Shown here: positions 6,911 through 15,931 of the stretch, one piece after another
Layout of the letters: every line of letters starts with the position of its first letter
Position numbering within the stretch: position 1 is the stretch's first letter
From: Polyangium fumosum
Lineage (GTDB): Bacteria; Myxococcota_A; Polyangia; Polyangiales; Polyangiaceae
DNA: 64,000 nt
Assembly: GCF_005144585.1 (NCBI RefSeq)
Contig: NZ_SSMQ01000011.1
Span: 1-64,000 of the forward strand
Direction of reading: 5' to 3'
The notes under the pieces: model-generated
Databases searched by the model: none
Told to the model about the DNA's origin: nothing
What the model saw: only the letters and a program-made list of their open reading frames with translations
Program-made: the position numbers and the translations under genes

Positions 6911-9880
6911 ATGTTCCGGGTACGAGGTGACCACGCGCAGGCCATGAGCCCTGCTCTGCTGGCGACATTGCCAGAGCGGTTCCTGGCGGAACTACGCGAG
7001 AAGGGCATCACAGCCGAGCGGGACGCGAACAATGGTGCCGTCGTGATGACGGACACCCGCGGCAACAAGACGTCCTTGCTCTTCACCGAGACCGGTGCAC
7101 CCGAGGCGACCGTGTTTCCATCGGGCGCGCGCGTCAGTTTCGAGCACGACGCTCGCGGGCGACTCGCTGGTGTCGCGCTTCCCAGCGGGGAACGTATCGA
7201 GATGGGGCTCGACGAAAACGGGCGGCTCGCGTCGCTGGGTTACGCTGGACGACCCGTACATCGCTTCGAGCACGATGAGCAAGGTCGCCTGACCAGGGTG
7301 GCATTCCCGGACGAAACTACAACGACATTCGATTACGGCACAACGAGTCTCGAACGGCTGACGGATCGGACTGGGGCGACAACTTTTTACACGAGAGACG
7401 AGAAAGCTGGCCGATACGCCGTAAGGGATGCCCTTGGGCGCACGACTACTTTGTCAGCTGGTCCGCAGGGGCGGCTTCTCGAGGTCGGGTTCGCGGACGG
7501 AACCACCCAGGCTTACGAGAGAGATGCGGATGGCGTCCTCGTTTCTGTGCGGCGTCGCGACGGCAGCGTCGTGCAACACGAACGAGATCTGGAGGGCAAT
7601 TTCACCTCCCTTCGGTGGGCAGATGGAAGCCAAACATTCTTGCGTACAGAGGAGCAAGGAACGCTCGTAATTGCGAACGCGACCTCGACAATCTCAATTG
7701 TTCGCGATGCAAGCAAGCGCCCGGTACGCGAAGAGACCCCCATAGGAGCTGTGGGGTACGAATATGACGACGATGGTCGACTGACGTGCGTTCGAACTCC
7801 CTGGGGAGACGTTGTTGTATATGGGTACGACGCGGACGGTCGACTCTCTACCGTAACGGACTGGGCCAACGGAATCACCCGCATCGAATATGCGCCGGGT
7901 GGCGGCATAGAGACGATATATTACGGCGGAACACTCATCGAAAGGCGCCAATTCGCGCGCTTGGGGCTCGTATCGTCCGCGAGCGTCTACGATGCCGACG
8001 GATGCCTGGTGAGCGAACAGTATTATTCTTATGATACTTGTGACCGACTCGCTGGCATATCGGATAGATGGGGACCCGGGGTGGGAGAGGTTGACCACCG
8101 ACGACTCGTACTTGACGCGGAGGGCAGGCTCCTGGCGGAGATCGACGCGGCCTCTGAGCGGGTTCGCCTGGAATATGATTATGATGCCAAGGGCAACATC
8201 GTCTACGACAATGGGTCTACCGTACACGTCGGCTGTATGGACGAGCCGTTGTCTCACGAAGGTCGTGAGGTTATCTACGACCCTCGGGGGAACGTCATTT
8301 CTCTCCCCACGCCCAGCCGTCGCGAGTTCGAATGCAGGTGGAATGAGGACGGCACGCTTCGCGAGACCCGCGTTGGCGACACTCGCGTGGAGTATACGTA
8401 CGATGCCCTTGGGCGCCGGCTCTCCAAGTGTGTCGGGCAGTCGACTTGGCGCTACGGCTGGGCCGCCGGGCAGCTACTTTGGGAGGAGTGGCTTTCGCAT
8501 CCTGATGCGTCACCGATCCGCAGGGACTATCTCTATTTGCCGGATGGCCGACCGCTCGCATTTCGAGAGGCCGGGCGCACCTACTGGCTCCAGACGGACC
8601 CACGCGGCGCAGTCATCCGTGCGTTTGACGCGGATGGGAACGTTGTGTGGAGGGCGCGCTACGACCCCTTCGGCACGGCGAAGGTGGAGGTATCGCGGAT
8701 CCGCCAGCCGCTCCGGCTGGCAGGGCAATACGAGGACGAGGAGACAGGACTTTACTATAACCTTGCTCGATATTACTGCCCATGGACCAAGACGTACCTC
8801 TCGCTCGACCCCTGCTGGCTATGCCCTGGCGCGAGTAACTACAGCTACGCGCGGAACGACCCATACAATCGTGTGGATCCCTCGGGGGCCTTCCCTTGGG
8901 TAGTCGTCGGCGTGCTGGCGGTAGGCGCGCTGGTCGGCGGCGGCATCAGCGTCGCCACCGAGTACTTCTTCGGGCATGGTGACCTCTGGGCTGCATTCGT
9001 CGGTGGTGCAATCGAGGGATTTTTCACGACCGCGGGCGCGCTGATCGGAAGCGTCGTTCCCGGGCTCGGCACATTCTGGGGCGGCCTCATCGGTGGGGCG
9101 ATTGGCACGTTCTTCGGTACACTCGTCCAAGGCTGGATGAACGGCCAAGGTTGGTGCTGGGAATGCGCCTTCAAAGGAATGGTCACGTCGATCTTTGTTG
9201 ACCTACTTACCTTCGGGCTTGGCAAGATTCCATTCGTTGAGAAATTGCTCAAGAAGGCGGCGGATCAACTTGACGATATTCTCAAACGGTTGAATATCAA
9301 GCCGCCGAAGCCGGATGTAACCGAGCCGAAGCCGGATGTAACCGAGCCGAAGCCGGATGTAACCGAGCCGAAGCCGGATGTAACCGAGCCGAAGCCGGAT
9401 GTAACCGAGCCGAAGCCGGATGTAACCGAGCCGAAGCCGGATGTACCCGAACCCGGCGCACCTGGCTCCCCGGAGCATAAAGCTGCGCGCTGGAAAGAGT
9501 ATCAGGAGCGAGGCGGTGAGTGGTCATATGAACGGTGGAGCAAAACATATGACAACAATATGCAGCGTGCCACCAAGGCGCACGAGGTGGCAGATGCCTA
9601 CCATCAGCAATTAGGCTGGGGGGAACGCGAAGTCACCGTAAACGTCAAAGAAGGCGTCACACGGCGATTGGACATCGCAGACGAAGCCACGAAGAGAGGC
9701 GTTGAGATAAAGTCTGGAAATCAATACGCGACGCAAGACAACCTCTGGGAGATCGAAAGAGATGCCATGCTGGTCAAGCAGGGCTGGGACATTACGTGGA
9801 AGTTCGATGGGCACGCCAGCAAGCCGCTGCTAGAGGAGCTTGACAAGGCCGGGATTCCCTATACAATAGGATCACCATGA
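6911..9880 (+). CDS. rhs: Rhs/YD-repeat polymorphic toxin with a nuclease-like C-terminus
   Basis: 989 residues; AGGAG lies 10 bases before the ATG. Residues from about 60 to 660 are YD/RHS repeats (FEHDARGRL, YEYDDDGRL, VYGYDADGRL), which form a cocoon around the toxin. The core ends with the conserved YARNDPYNRVDPSGAF. Next comes a hydrophobic Gly-rich region with several possible membrane helices (about 663-790), then seven KPDVTEP repeats, then a variable domain of about 130 residues. This tip has D...GVEIKSG, compatible with a PD-(D/E)XK nuclease site, so a DNase-like toxin is plausible but unproven. At 989 residues it is short for an Rhs protein and has no N-terminal PAAR; the separate PAAR gene supplies that role. 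An immunity gene overlaps its stop. Confidence 0.9.
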   Translation: MFRVRGDHAQAMSPALLATLPERFLAELREKGITAERDANNGAVVMTDTRGNKTSLLFTETGAPEATVFPSGARVSFEHDARGRLAGVALPSGERIEMGLDENGRLASLGYAGRPVHRFEHDEQGRLTRVAFPDETTTTFDYGTTSLERLTDRTGATTFYTRDEKAGRYAVRDALGRTTTLSAGPQGRLLEVGFADGTTQAYERDADGVLVSVRRRDGSVVQHERDLEGNFTSLRWADGSQTFLRTEEQGTLVIANATSTISIVRDASKRPVREETPIGAVGYEYDDDGRLTCVRTPWGDVVVYGYDADGRLSTVTDWANGITRIEYAPGGGIETIYYGGTLIERRQFARLGLVSSASVYDADGCLVSEQYYSYDTCDRLAGISDRWGPGVGEVDHRRLVLDAEGRLLAEIDAASERVRLEYDYDAKGNIVYDNGSTVHVGCMDEPLSHEGREVIYDPRGNVISLPTPSRREFECRWNEDGTLRETRVGDTRVEYTYDALGRRLSKCVGQSTWRYGWAAGQLLWEEWLSHPDASPIRRDYLYLPDGRPLAFREAGRTYWLQTDPRGAVIRAFDADGNVVWRARYDPFGTAKVEVSRIRQPLRLAGQYEDEETGLYYNLARYYCPWTKTYLSLDPCWLCPGASNYSYARNDPYNRVDPSGAFPWVVVGVLAVGALVGGGISVATEYFFGHGDLWAAFVGGAIEGFFTTAGALIGSVVPGLGTFWGGLIGGAIGTFFGTLVQGWMNGQGWCWECAFKGMVTSIFVDLLTFGLGKIPFVEKLLKKAADQLDDILKRLNIKPPKPDVTEPKPDVTEPKPDVTEPKPDVTEPKPDVTEPKPDVTEPKPDVPEPGAPGSPEHKAARWKEYQERGGEWSYERWSKTYDNNMQRATKAHEVADAYHQQLGWGEREVTVNVKEGVTRRLDIADEATKRGVEIKSGNQYATQDNLWEIERDAMLVKQGWDITWKFDGHASKPLLEELDKAGIPYTIGSP
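9308..9454 (+). repeat. Seven in-frame 21-bp repeats encoding KPDVTEP
   Basis: Seven contiguous copies of a 21-bp unit encode KPDVTEP. The first six are essentially identical at the DNA level and the seventh ends PDVPEPG. They form a Pro-rich linker between the membrane-like region and the toxin tip of the Rhs protein. Identity at synonymous sites implies recent expansion by slippage, so copy number may differ between strains. Confidence 0.95.
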
Positions 9881-10320
9881 GAACGACCACACGCGACGAC
9901 TTCGAGTGTTGGCTATCCGACATGTCCGATGCGTTGGATCGTTTCATGACCCGATTGCCGGACGAACTGAGGGGAAAGCTGGATTTTTCTGTTTCTTCCC
10001 TCGACAGTATCGAAGCATGGCTGCTTCAGCGGTACGGCAGTACTCGGGAAATGCTGGCAGCTAGCGAGTCTCAAGTTGTCGATGGCCTCGCTCGCTATGT
10101 CGGCGAAACATTTCGGCGTTTTCTTGGTGGAAAGTGGACCGTCCAGCTAGACGATCCCAAGTTCGCCTATTATGGTTTGCCTATACTCGTGGGCTTCGGA
10201 AAGCAATCTGCGCCCGTTTGTCCGCACACGCTTGTTACGGCGAGCGCTGACCGTAGGAAGGGCGTCTATCTGAGCACGGTGGCCAAGAATTTGCGGGAGT
10301 TATTCGGTGATGCCGTGTGA
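9877..10320 (+). CDS. Putative immunity protein for the Rhs toxin
   Basis: 147 residues; the ATG overlaps the rhs stop (ATGA). The product is soluble, without signal peptide or membrane segment, which suits protection against a toxin acting in the cytoplasm. I recognise no family. The call rests on position: the gene directly after a polymorphic toxin tip is normally the cognate immunity gene, here translationally coupled. Base composition is less GC-rich than the surrounding chromosome, like the rhs tip, as expected for a swapped toxin-immunity pair. Confidence 0.7.
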   Translation: MRTTTRDDFECWLSDMSDALDRFMTRLPDELRGKLDFSVSSLDSIEAWLLQRYGSTREMLAASESQVVDGLARYVGETFRRFLGGKWTVQLDDPKFAYYGLPILVGFGKQSAPVCPHTLVTASADRRKGVYLSTVAKNLRELFGDAV

Positions 10321-10345
10321 CCGATTTAGTGGTTTCGCGTCACAC
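10315..10345. terminator. Possible bidirectional hairpin between convergent genes
   Basis: GTGTGAC at 10315-10321 pairs with GTCACAC at 10339-10345 across a 17-base loop. It spans the 5-bp gap between the convergent immunity and DUF2169 genes. There is no T-run and the stem is only 7 bp, so this is a weak candidate. Confidence 0.3.
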
Positions 10346-12881
10346 CACTGAGGAGCCGCCCCAGGCACAGCACGATCAGTGTCAAACCATGCGTTTCATA
10401 CTGGTCGAGATCGACGTGAACCTCGGCTAACAGTTTAGCAGTAATTCGCTGCACGCTCGGAAGTCGCTGGCCGCACTCCTCCGGCAAGTAGACGGGCACT
10501 GGCGTTACTGTTCCCGGCAAGGAAAGTAGACCACGGATTCGCCTACTGCCGAAGAGCGTACGCCTCTGGTGTGCGCGCTGTTCGAGCAGCATCCTTTCCG
10601 TGTGATTCTCCAGGTATCTAGGCGGCAGCGCACGATTTCCCTGAGTGAATATCTCCTTTAGCTTCGCTGTCTGCCCCTCCGTCACGCTGCTCGCGCCCGT
10701 AAGCCACGGCGTCTTCAGAAGATCCTGCGCCGTTTGGACGGCTTCACTCAGCCGCTTGTCACCTGTAGCTAGTGGGGCGACCGCAGCGATGGTAGCTCTC
10801 AGGGTCTCGAGTTCGTCGAACGGAAACTCAAGCGTACCCCCGACGAGTACAATCGGGGGTACGAAAGTACCATCATCGCGCACTGCTTCCACAAGCGCTC
10901 CGTCAACTTCATGGGCATCGATGGGGGTTCCGCGTGCCAGTAGCCCAAATACCTCGCGCCGCTCCCGCAACTCCTGCCGTTTATCCGAAGGCGCCTCACC
11001 CGGATAGTCGTCATCCGTGGGGGAGGGCTTGACCTGTGACATGATCTCCTTCCATGCCGGCTTGCGACGCAGGCGCGGCACGCAAGCCGGGTCGAACCAC
11101 AGGAGTTCCACGATCTCCTTCGGCATTACTCGTGCGGAAGGCTTTGCGCTTGCTGTGGCGCTAGACTCTCGCGGCATGACTTGCGCGTCGGCCGCTGCAT
11201 TCGAGGCCGAAACGGCGCCGCCAAGGACCGCATCACGCAAGCCCGAGCCTCCTGCTCCGCCGGCTCCCTTCTCTTGGGAGACTGGTGTTTTCCAGCGCCT
11301 TTGGGGGCTAGGTTCGTTGCCAACGGCAACCTCACCGACTGCGCGTCTCTCCCCCTCCCCCTTGTTGCTCGTGGTTTCCTGTCCAATCAGGCGTTGCCCA
11401 ATCGAAAGTTTTCCCGGTTCATGACTCGGTGTGCTCCCGGCAGCCCACTGGCTCGGCGTCATGGCAGGCGCGATCTGCTCCACCGCTGGCGGCATCGTCA
11501 CCATCGGTGGTGGAGCGACTGGAGGCGGCAGATTCACCGCCACCGGCGCAGGCGGGGGCGGCGCAGGGAGCGCCGACGTGGACGGCCCGAACTTCATCGG
11601 CGCATACAACGTCGAATCCGCCGACGCGGGCGGCGCCGGCGCCACCTCCCGCAACGCAGCCAATCCCCCCGCCTTCCCGAACGGCAACCCCGCAGCCCCT
11701 AGCCCTGCATCCTCCGCGACCGCCGCCGGAGCGGCCTGCGGCTTGTCCTGCCCCAGAAACGGCATCACCGGCGCCAGTGCCCTGGAGAGATCAAACCCAG
11801 GCGCCAGCGTCATGCCAGCGAGGTCCTCATCCGCGCCTCCCGCTGCCGCTTCCTTTACCGCCGCGGGGGGGATGGTCTTCAGCAGGTCCTCGTCGTCGAG
11901 TTCCTCGACCTCCGTACCGTCGAGCGTCACTACGATCCGCCCGGCCTCCGCAGCGTGCCGCAGCCCGATCCTGCCGCGCCATACCACAACGCAGACTCCG
12001 CGGTCTGTGTCAATCCACATGGTGTCCGCGACGAACGCCACCGGCTCGCGCTCGCCGGTTCCCCGCTCCACCATAGCCACCGGCCGGATCCCTGGCAGGC
12101 TCGTCACCAGCCTCGGATGCTCCGGATGCAAATTTTCCAGGACAAGTCGCTCATTCGGCCGGACTTCCGCCAGTTGCTGATCCGGAGGCGCAGCCTGGAA
12201 ATACCCATAATCAGGTAATTGAGGCAATGGTCGCGCCTCCCATCCAGGCGACGCGAACGCCCCCGCCAGCGGCCCGAGCTTCGCCACCCGACTCGGCCAA
12301 CCTCCCCCAATCGGCGCGAAACACACCGGCACGAACGTGTCCGAGCGTTGCGACACAAACATCCCCGGCGGTTGGAGGTTCGGGATGGCGATCATGCCGT
12401 ACGAGTTTGGCGGTGCGTCGAAGCGCAACCCCACCGGATTGTTCGTCTCCGGCCCGCCCGCGGCCCGCTCCCATCGCAGAGGCATCTTGACGAACCGCTG
12501 CCCCTCGAGAAGCTGCCCATCCTGCGCTCGGAACACGCGATCGCACCAAACCTCGATCGACTTATCGAGCTCGCCCACCACGAGCCGCACCGGCAGCGAT
12601 CGCACCGGCTGTTTTTCCGGCGCATACGCGTGCCCCACGAGCATGACGTCGGCTCGCGCCTTGTAGGGAACCTTGTCGCTCGCGACGCGCACGCTCCGCG
12701 TCGGGTCGTCGTCCCAGAACTCGTCTTCCTCGACGGCCCCGTCCTGCTCCTTCGCGAGCACCGACTCACCCGGCGCGAGCTGAAACGTCGCTTTGACGAC
12801 GACTGTCTGCGCGGTCGCTCCCGCGCTCGTTTGCCAGACGAATCCCCACGCCGAAAGCGGGCAAGTCGAAACGACATCCAT
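10326..12881 (-). CDS. DUF2169 family protein (T6SS-associated)
   Basis: 851 residues. The ATG at 12881 is chosen because AAGG lies just upstream, and the family normally begins a few residues before the first strand (here CPLSAWGFVWQTSAGA). The N-terminal 350 residues show the DUF2169 pattern: VVVKATFQLAPGE, then DEFWDDDPTRSVRVASDKVPYKARADVMLVGHAYAP in the usual order, RVFRAQDG and PVGLRFDAPPN. DUF2169 genes recur next to vgrG and PAAR-type effector genes, although the molecular role is not known. The middle is low-complexity Pro/Ala, and the C-terminal third has a WFDPACVPRLRRKPAW block often seen at the end of such proteins. It faces the Rhs cassette and diverges from the GTPase gene. Confidence 0.8.
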   Translation of the reverse strand: MDVVSTCPLSAWGFVWQTSAGATAQTVVVKATFQLAPGESVLAKEQDGAVEEDEFWDDDPTRSVRVASDKVPYKARADVMLVGHAYAPEKQPVRSLPVRLVVGELDKSIEVWCDRVFRAQDGQLLEGQRFVKMPLRWERAAGGPETNNPVGLRFDAPPNSYGMIAIPNLQPPGMFVSQRSDTFVPVCFAPIGGGWPSRVAKLGPLAGAFASPGWEARPLPQLPDYGYFQAAPPDQQLAEVRPNERLVLENLHPEHPRLVTSLPGIRPVAMVERGTGEREPVAFVADTMWIDTDRGVCVVVWRGRIGLRHAAEAGRIVVTLDGTEVEELDDEDLLKTIPPAAVKEAAAGGADEDLAGMTLAPGFDLSRALAPVMPFLGQDKPQAAPAAVAEDAGLGAAGLPFGKAGGLAALREVAPAPPASADSTLYAPMKFGPSTSALPAPPPPAPVAVNLPPPVAPPPMVTMPPAVEQIAPAMTPSQWAAGSTPSHEPGKLSIGQRLIGQETTSNKGEGERRAVGEVAVGNEPSPQRRWKTPVSQEKGAGGAGGSGLRDAVLGGAVSASNAAADAQVMPRESSATASAKPSARVMPKEIVELLWFDPACVPRLRRKPAWKEIMSQVKPSPTDDDYPGEAPSDKRQELRERREVFGLLARGTPIDAHEVDGALVEAVRDDGTFVPPIVLVGGTLEFPFDELETLRATIAAVAPLATGDKRLSEAVQTAQDLLKTPWLTGASSVTEGQTAKLKEIFTQGNRALPPRYLENHTERMLLEQRAHQRRTLFGSRRIRGLLSLPGTVTPVPVYLPEECGQRLPSVQRITAKLLAEVHVDLDQYETHGLTLIVLCLGRLLSGVTRNH

Positions 12882-13121
12882 CCTTGTCAACCTACCAGCC
12901 TCGCTCGCCGACGGTAAGCACCATCCTGCACGCCAGACCACTCCGGTCGGTCCCGTCCGCTCGCGCCCTCTCCGAGGAAGTGGAGGCTGCACCCTGCCAG
13001 GTCTTCCAGGTGCTCTTCCTTCCGTTTCTGGACCGCGGTGTGTTATGAGCGAGGTTCCACAGTCCGAACGTCGGCGGGCCCGGGGGGCTCTCGGCGTCGG
13101 TGTTCTACACGTGAGCCCAGA

Positions 13122-14312
13122 ATGACCTTCATCATCGTCGGGATCATCGTCGCAGCGCTCGTGGTGTTCCTTGTCATCCTCGGCCTCCGCGCGTCGAAGC
13201 TCAACGAGGAGCTCGAGCAGATCGAGGGCAAGTACGAAGCCGCGCAGCTCGAGATCGGCACGCTGAAGTCACGCGTCGCCACGCTCGAAACGGAGGACCA
13301 GAAGAAGGTCGGTTGGCTTGACGGGATGGAGGAAGAGCTCAACTGGACCAAGGTCGAGCTCGAGAAACGGCCCAAGATCGAGAGCAGGGTCTACCGGATC
13401 CTGACGCTCGGCATGAAGGCCACCGGCAAGACGTCGCTCACGCTCAAGTGGTCGAACCCGCTCACCGATCTCGGCACGATCGAAGGCACGAAGATCGAGC
13501 GCTACCAGCGCAGCGTGAGCCACGTGCGCGAGAAGGACAAGCTCGTCGAGCACGTCTTCGAGGTGCACGACTGGGGCGGCGAGCACATCGTCGACGCGCT
13601 GCAAGAGCTCATCGTCGAGGAGATCCACGGGCTCTTGATCGTCGTCGATCTCGGCGGCAAGGACGCGCAGGAGGTGGACATGGCGCGTGTCGCCGAGCAG
13701 CTCGAGGAGTTCCAGCCGCAAGCGCTGCGCTACTTCTTCAGCCCGAAGACGGTGGCTTCGTGCAAGACCGTCGTGCTCTTCATCAACAAGAGCGACCTCA
13801 TCGCGGGCACGCCTGCGCAGGTCGAGGAGCGCGCGAAGCAGCTCTATCAGCCCCTCATCGACAGCCTCCAGAAGTTCTCGATGAAGATCGACGTGAAGGT
13901 GTTCGTCGGGTCCGCGAGCTACGGGCACTCGACGCACATGCTCTTCTCGCACTTCGTCGAGAGGATCCTGCCGAAGAACGCCTACGACTCGCAGCTCCTC
14001 CAGCGCATCAAGCAAGAGCTTCGCGCGCCGAGGCTGAACTTCGCTCCGCCAGCGCTGCCGCCGCAAGCGCCGCCCGCGCTGCCGTCACAAGCGGCGCCTG
14101 CGCTTCAGTTCCAGCCGCCGCCCATGCCGAACGCGGCTCCCGCGGCGCAGCCGACAACGTCGAATGGTACTGGCCTCGGGTTCGGTGCGTTGCCTGCGCG
14201 TCCAGGTTTCCAGCAGCGACTCACGATGAAGATGCCGGAAGCTGGCTCGCAGGCTCCCAGTGACACGACGGCGCCTTTGCCTGGTCATTTGACGCCGCCG
14301 CGCAAGGCGTGA
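13122..14312 (+). CDS. Membrane-anchored small GTPase-domain protein
   Basis: 396 residues from the ATG at 13122; an earlier in-frame start would put an Arg-rich segment before the membrane helix. Residues 2-22 are one hydrophobic helix, followed by a coiled coil to about residue 85. The G domain then shows a P-loop GMKATGKT at 97-104, DWGGE at 150-154 as the switch II/Walker B region, and the guanine-specificity motif NKSD at 222-225. The C-terminal 80 residues are Pro/Ala-rich. The domain order (helix, coiled coil, GTPase) suggests a switch at the inner membrane. The gene 12 bp downstream is probably its partner. I cannot assign a specific GTPase subfamily. Confidence 0.75.
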   Translation: MTFIIVGIIVAALVVFLVILGLRASKLNEELEQIEGKYEAAQLEIGTLKSRVATLETEDQKKVGWLDGMEEELNWTKVELEKRPKIESRVYRILTLGMKATGKTSLTLKWSNPLTDLGTIEGTKIERYQRSVSHVREKDKLVEHVFEVHDWGGEHIVDALQELIVEEIHGLLIVVDLGGKDAQEVDMARVAEQLEEFQPQALRYFFSPKTVASCKTVVLFINKSDLIAGTPAQVEERAKQLYQPLIDSLQKFSMKIDVKVFVGSASYGHSTHMLFSHFVERILPKNAYDSQLLQRIKQELRAPRLNFAPPALPPQAPPALPSQAAPALQFQPPPMPNAAPAAQPTTSNGTGLGFGALPARPGFQQRLTMKMPEAGSQAPSDTTAPLPGHLTPPRKA

Positions 14313-14324
14313 GACGAGGGCCTC

Positions 14325-15923
14325 ATGGATTCGCACGTTGTTTCCGCTGAATACCAGGCGCTCACGTACCAAGGGCCGCCGGATGCAGTCTGGTATCACT
14401 TCCTGCACGGCAACGTGCCGCGGCATCAGATCGATTTCATCTATCAACCGGCGATCCCTCAAGGCACGCTAACGCAGCAGCATTTCAGCCATCTTGCCCG
14501 GATCGTGAAGTACATCGAGCCGCGTCAGGGGGCGGCGTATGCGTTTGCCATCGCGAATTTGTCGCGTGACGACACGCAATACGAGCCGGGACGCGGGGGG
14601 GTTGCGTTCGTCTTTGGGTTGAGGATCAAAGGAGCGGAGGATCATGCGGGCAGGCAGGATCCGCCGTTCTGCCATTCGATCGTTTGCGTCGATCGGCATC
14701 TCGATGGCGCGGCCGTTTATGGGTCAGCCGTAGCGTTCTACCACAAGCTCCTGCCGGACCAGGAATCGAGGGTAGAGGGAAGCGGCTGGTATCACACCTA
14801 TGTCTCCGCGGTGCAGCAACGCTCTGATGCTGTGGAGCAGGTCATTCGGGGATACATCCAGGACTTCGATGACCTGCCGGCGCCATCACCGAGCGGGCTT
14901 GGATTGCGCTATACGGCGGAGAACTCGACGCCGCCGCGACGGGTGGTGGTCGTGTATCCAGACCAGGCGCCATTCGAAGTGCTAGCACATTGCGCGGCGC
15001 GGATCGCGCAGGTGCTTGTGGAATCCGATATTCGATGGACGGCGATCTCGAACGGCAGAGAGCAGGACGTGCTCGGAGGATTGACGGTGCGGTTCATCCC
15101 CGAGCGCGATGCTGTGCAGGAGCCGCCGGACGTCGTGCTGGTGCATATCGACCAGGTTCCGCAGGACCCCCGGGAGATTGCGGAGCAGCTCTTCGGGGCG
15201 CAGGAGGTGCGCATTTCGCAGATGCCCGACCTGCGGCTGAACTGGCGTCACATGATGGCGAAGCAGGCGGGAGGGGGCTCGGGGGCGGCGATGCCTGCGG
15301 TGCCGACGGCGTCGACGTCGAGCGGGAGGATGGGTTCGGTGAGGCCTCCGGCGATGCCGGCGGAGGAACAGCAGCGTGCGCGGCCCTGGGCGAAGCCGGC
15401 GGTGGAGGAGGCGAAGCCGGAGGCGGAGAAAGCGGATGCGTCTGCGGATGCGGTCGCGAAGCCCATGGAGGCGTCGGATGTGAAGAAGAAGCCGCGTCGG
15501 CAGTTCATGCCGATTGTGGTGCTCGGAGTGGTAGTGGCGCTGGTGGGGTTGGGGGCGGCGGTGTGGTTTGGGGGAGGGGTGGGGCCTCATCAGGCGAATG
15601 GGCCGGCGGTGGGGCAGACGGGGGCGACAGTCGCGGGTGTGCCAACGGAGACCGTGGTGCCTACGGGGACGGGGGCGCCGACGGCTGTGGTGACAGCGAC
15701 GGCTTTTGCGATAGCGACGGGTGAGTCGTCGGCCGCCGTGGTCGCGACGAGTTCCGCGGGTGCGGTGCCGAGTGGGGCGCCGAGTGAAGCGTCTAGTGCA
15801 GGGACGCGCGTGGTGCCGAGTGGGACGGGGACGGGGAAGAAGGGCGGGACGGTGAAGACGAAGGGGACGGCGACCGCCTCGGGCGGCGATACAACATTGT
15901 TTGATTTGAAGAAGCAGAAGTGA
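14325..15923 (+). CDS. C-terminally anchored partner of the GTPase, unknown function
   Basis: 532 residues, starting 12 bp after the GTPase stop with GAGGG before the ATG. The first 310 residues form one or two globular domains (MDSHVVSAEYQALTYQGPPD, FCHSIVCVDRHLDGAAVYG, then RRVVVVYPDQAPFEVLAH). A charged linker leads to one membrane helix (MPIVVLGVVVALVGLGAAVW, about 405-425), followed by about 100 residues of Thr/Val/Ala/Gly-rich low complexity. With that topology the N-terminal domains would share the cytoplasm with the GTPase. The start is faintly reminiscent of GTPase-associated GAP1-N type domains, but this is only an impression. No catalytic motif was recognised. Confidence 0.6.
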   Translation: MDSHVVSAEYQALTYQGPPDAVWYHFLHGNVPRHQIDFIYQPAIPQGTLTQQHFSHLARIVKYIEPRQGAAYAFAIANLSRDDTQYEPGRGGVAFVFGLRIKGAEDHAGRQDPPFCHSIVCVDRHLDGAAVYGSAVAFYHKLLPDQESRVEGSGWYHTYVSAVQQRSDAVEQVIRGYIQDFDDLPAPSPSGLGLRYTAENSTPPRRVVVVYPDQAPFEVLAHCAARIAQVLVESDIRWTAISNGREQDVLGGLTVRFIPERDAVQEPPDVVLVHIDQVPQDPREIAEQLFGAQEVRISQMPDLRLNWRHMMAKQAGGGSGAAMPAVPTASTSSGRMGSVRPPAMPAEEQQRARPWAKPAVEEAKPEAEKADASADAVAKPMEASDVKKKPRRQFMPIVVLGVVVALVGLGAAVWFGGGVGPHQANGPAVGQTGATVAGVPTETVVPTGTGAPTAVVTATAFAIATGESSAAVVATSSAGAVPSGAPSEASSAGTRVVPSGTGTGKKGGTVKTKGTATASGGDTTLFDLKKQK

Positions 15924-15931
15924 CGTTCGAG

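Noticed and set aside
9308-9454. 21-bp repeats in the Rhs gene considered as a CRISPR or insertion
   Set aside because: They stay in frame, encode KPDVTEP and have no spacers, so they are a coding linker repeat.
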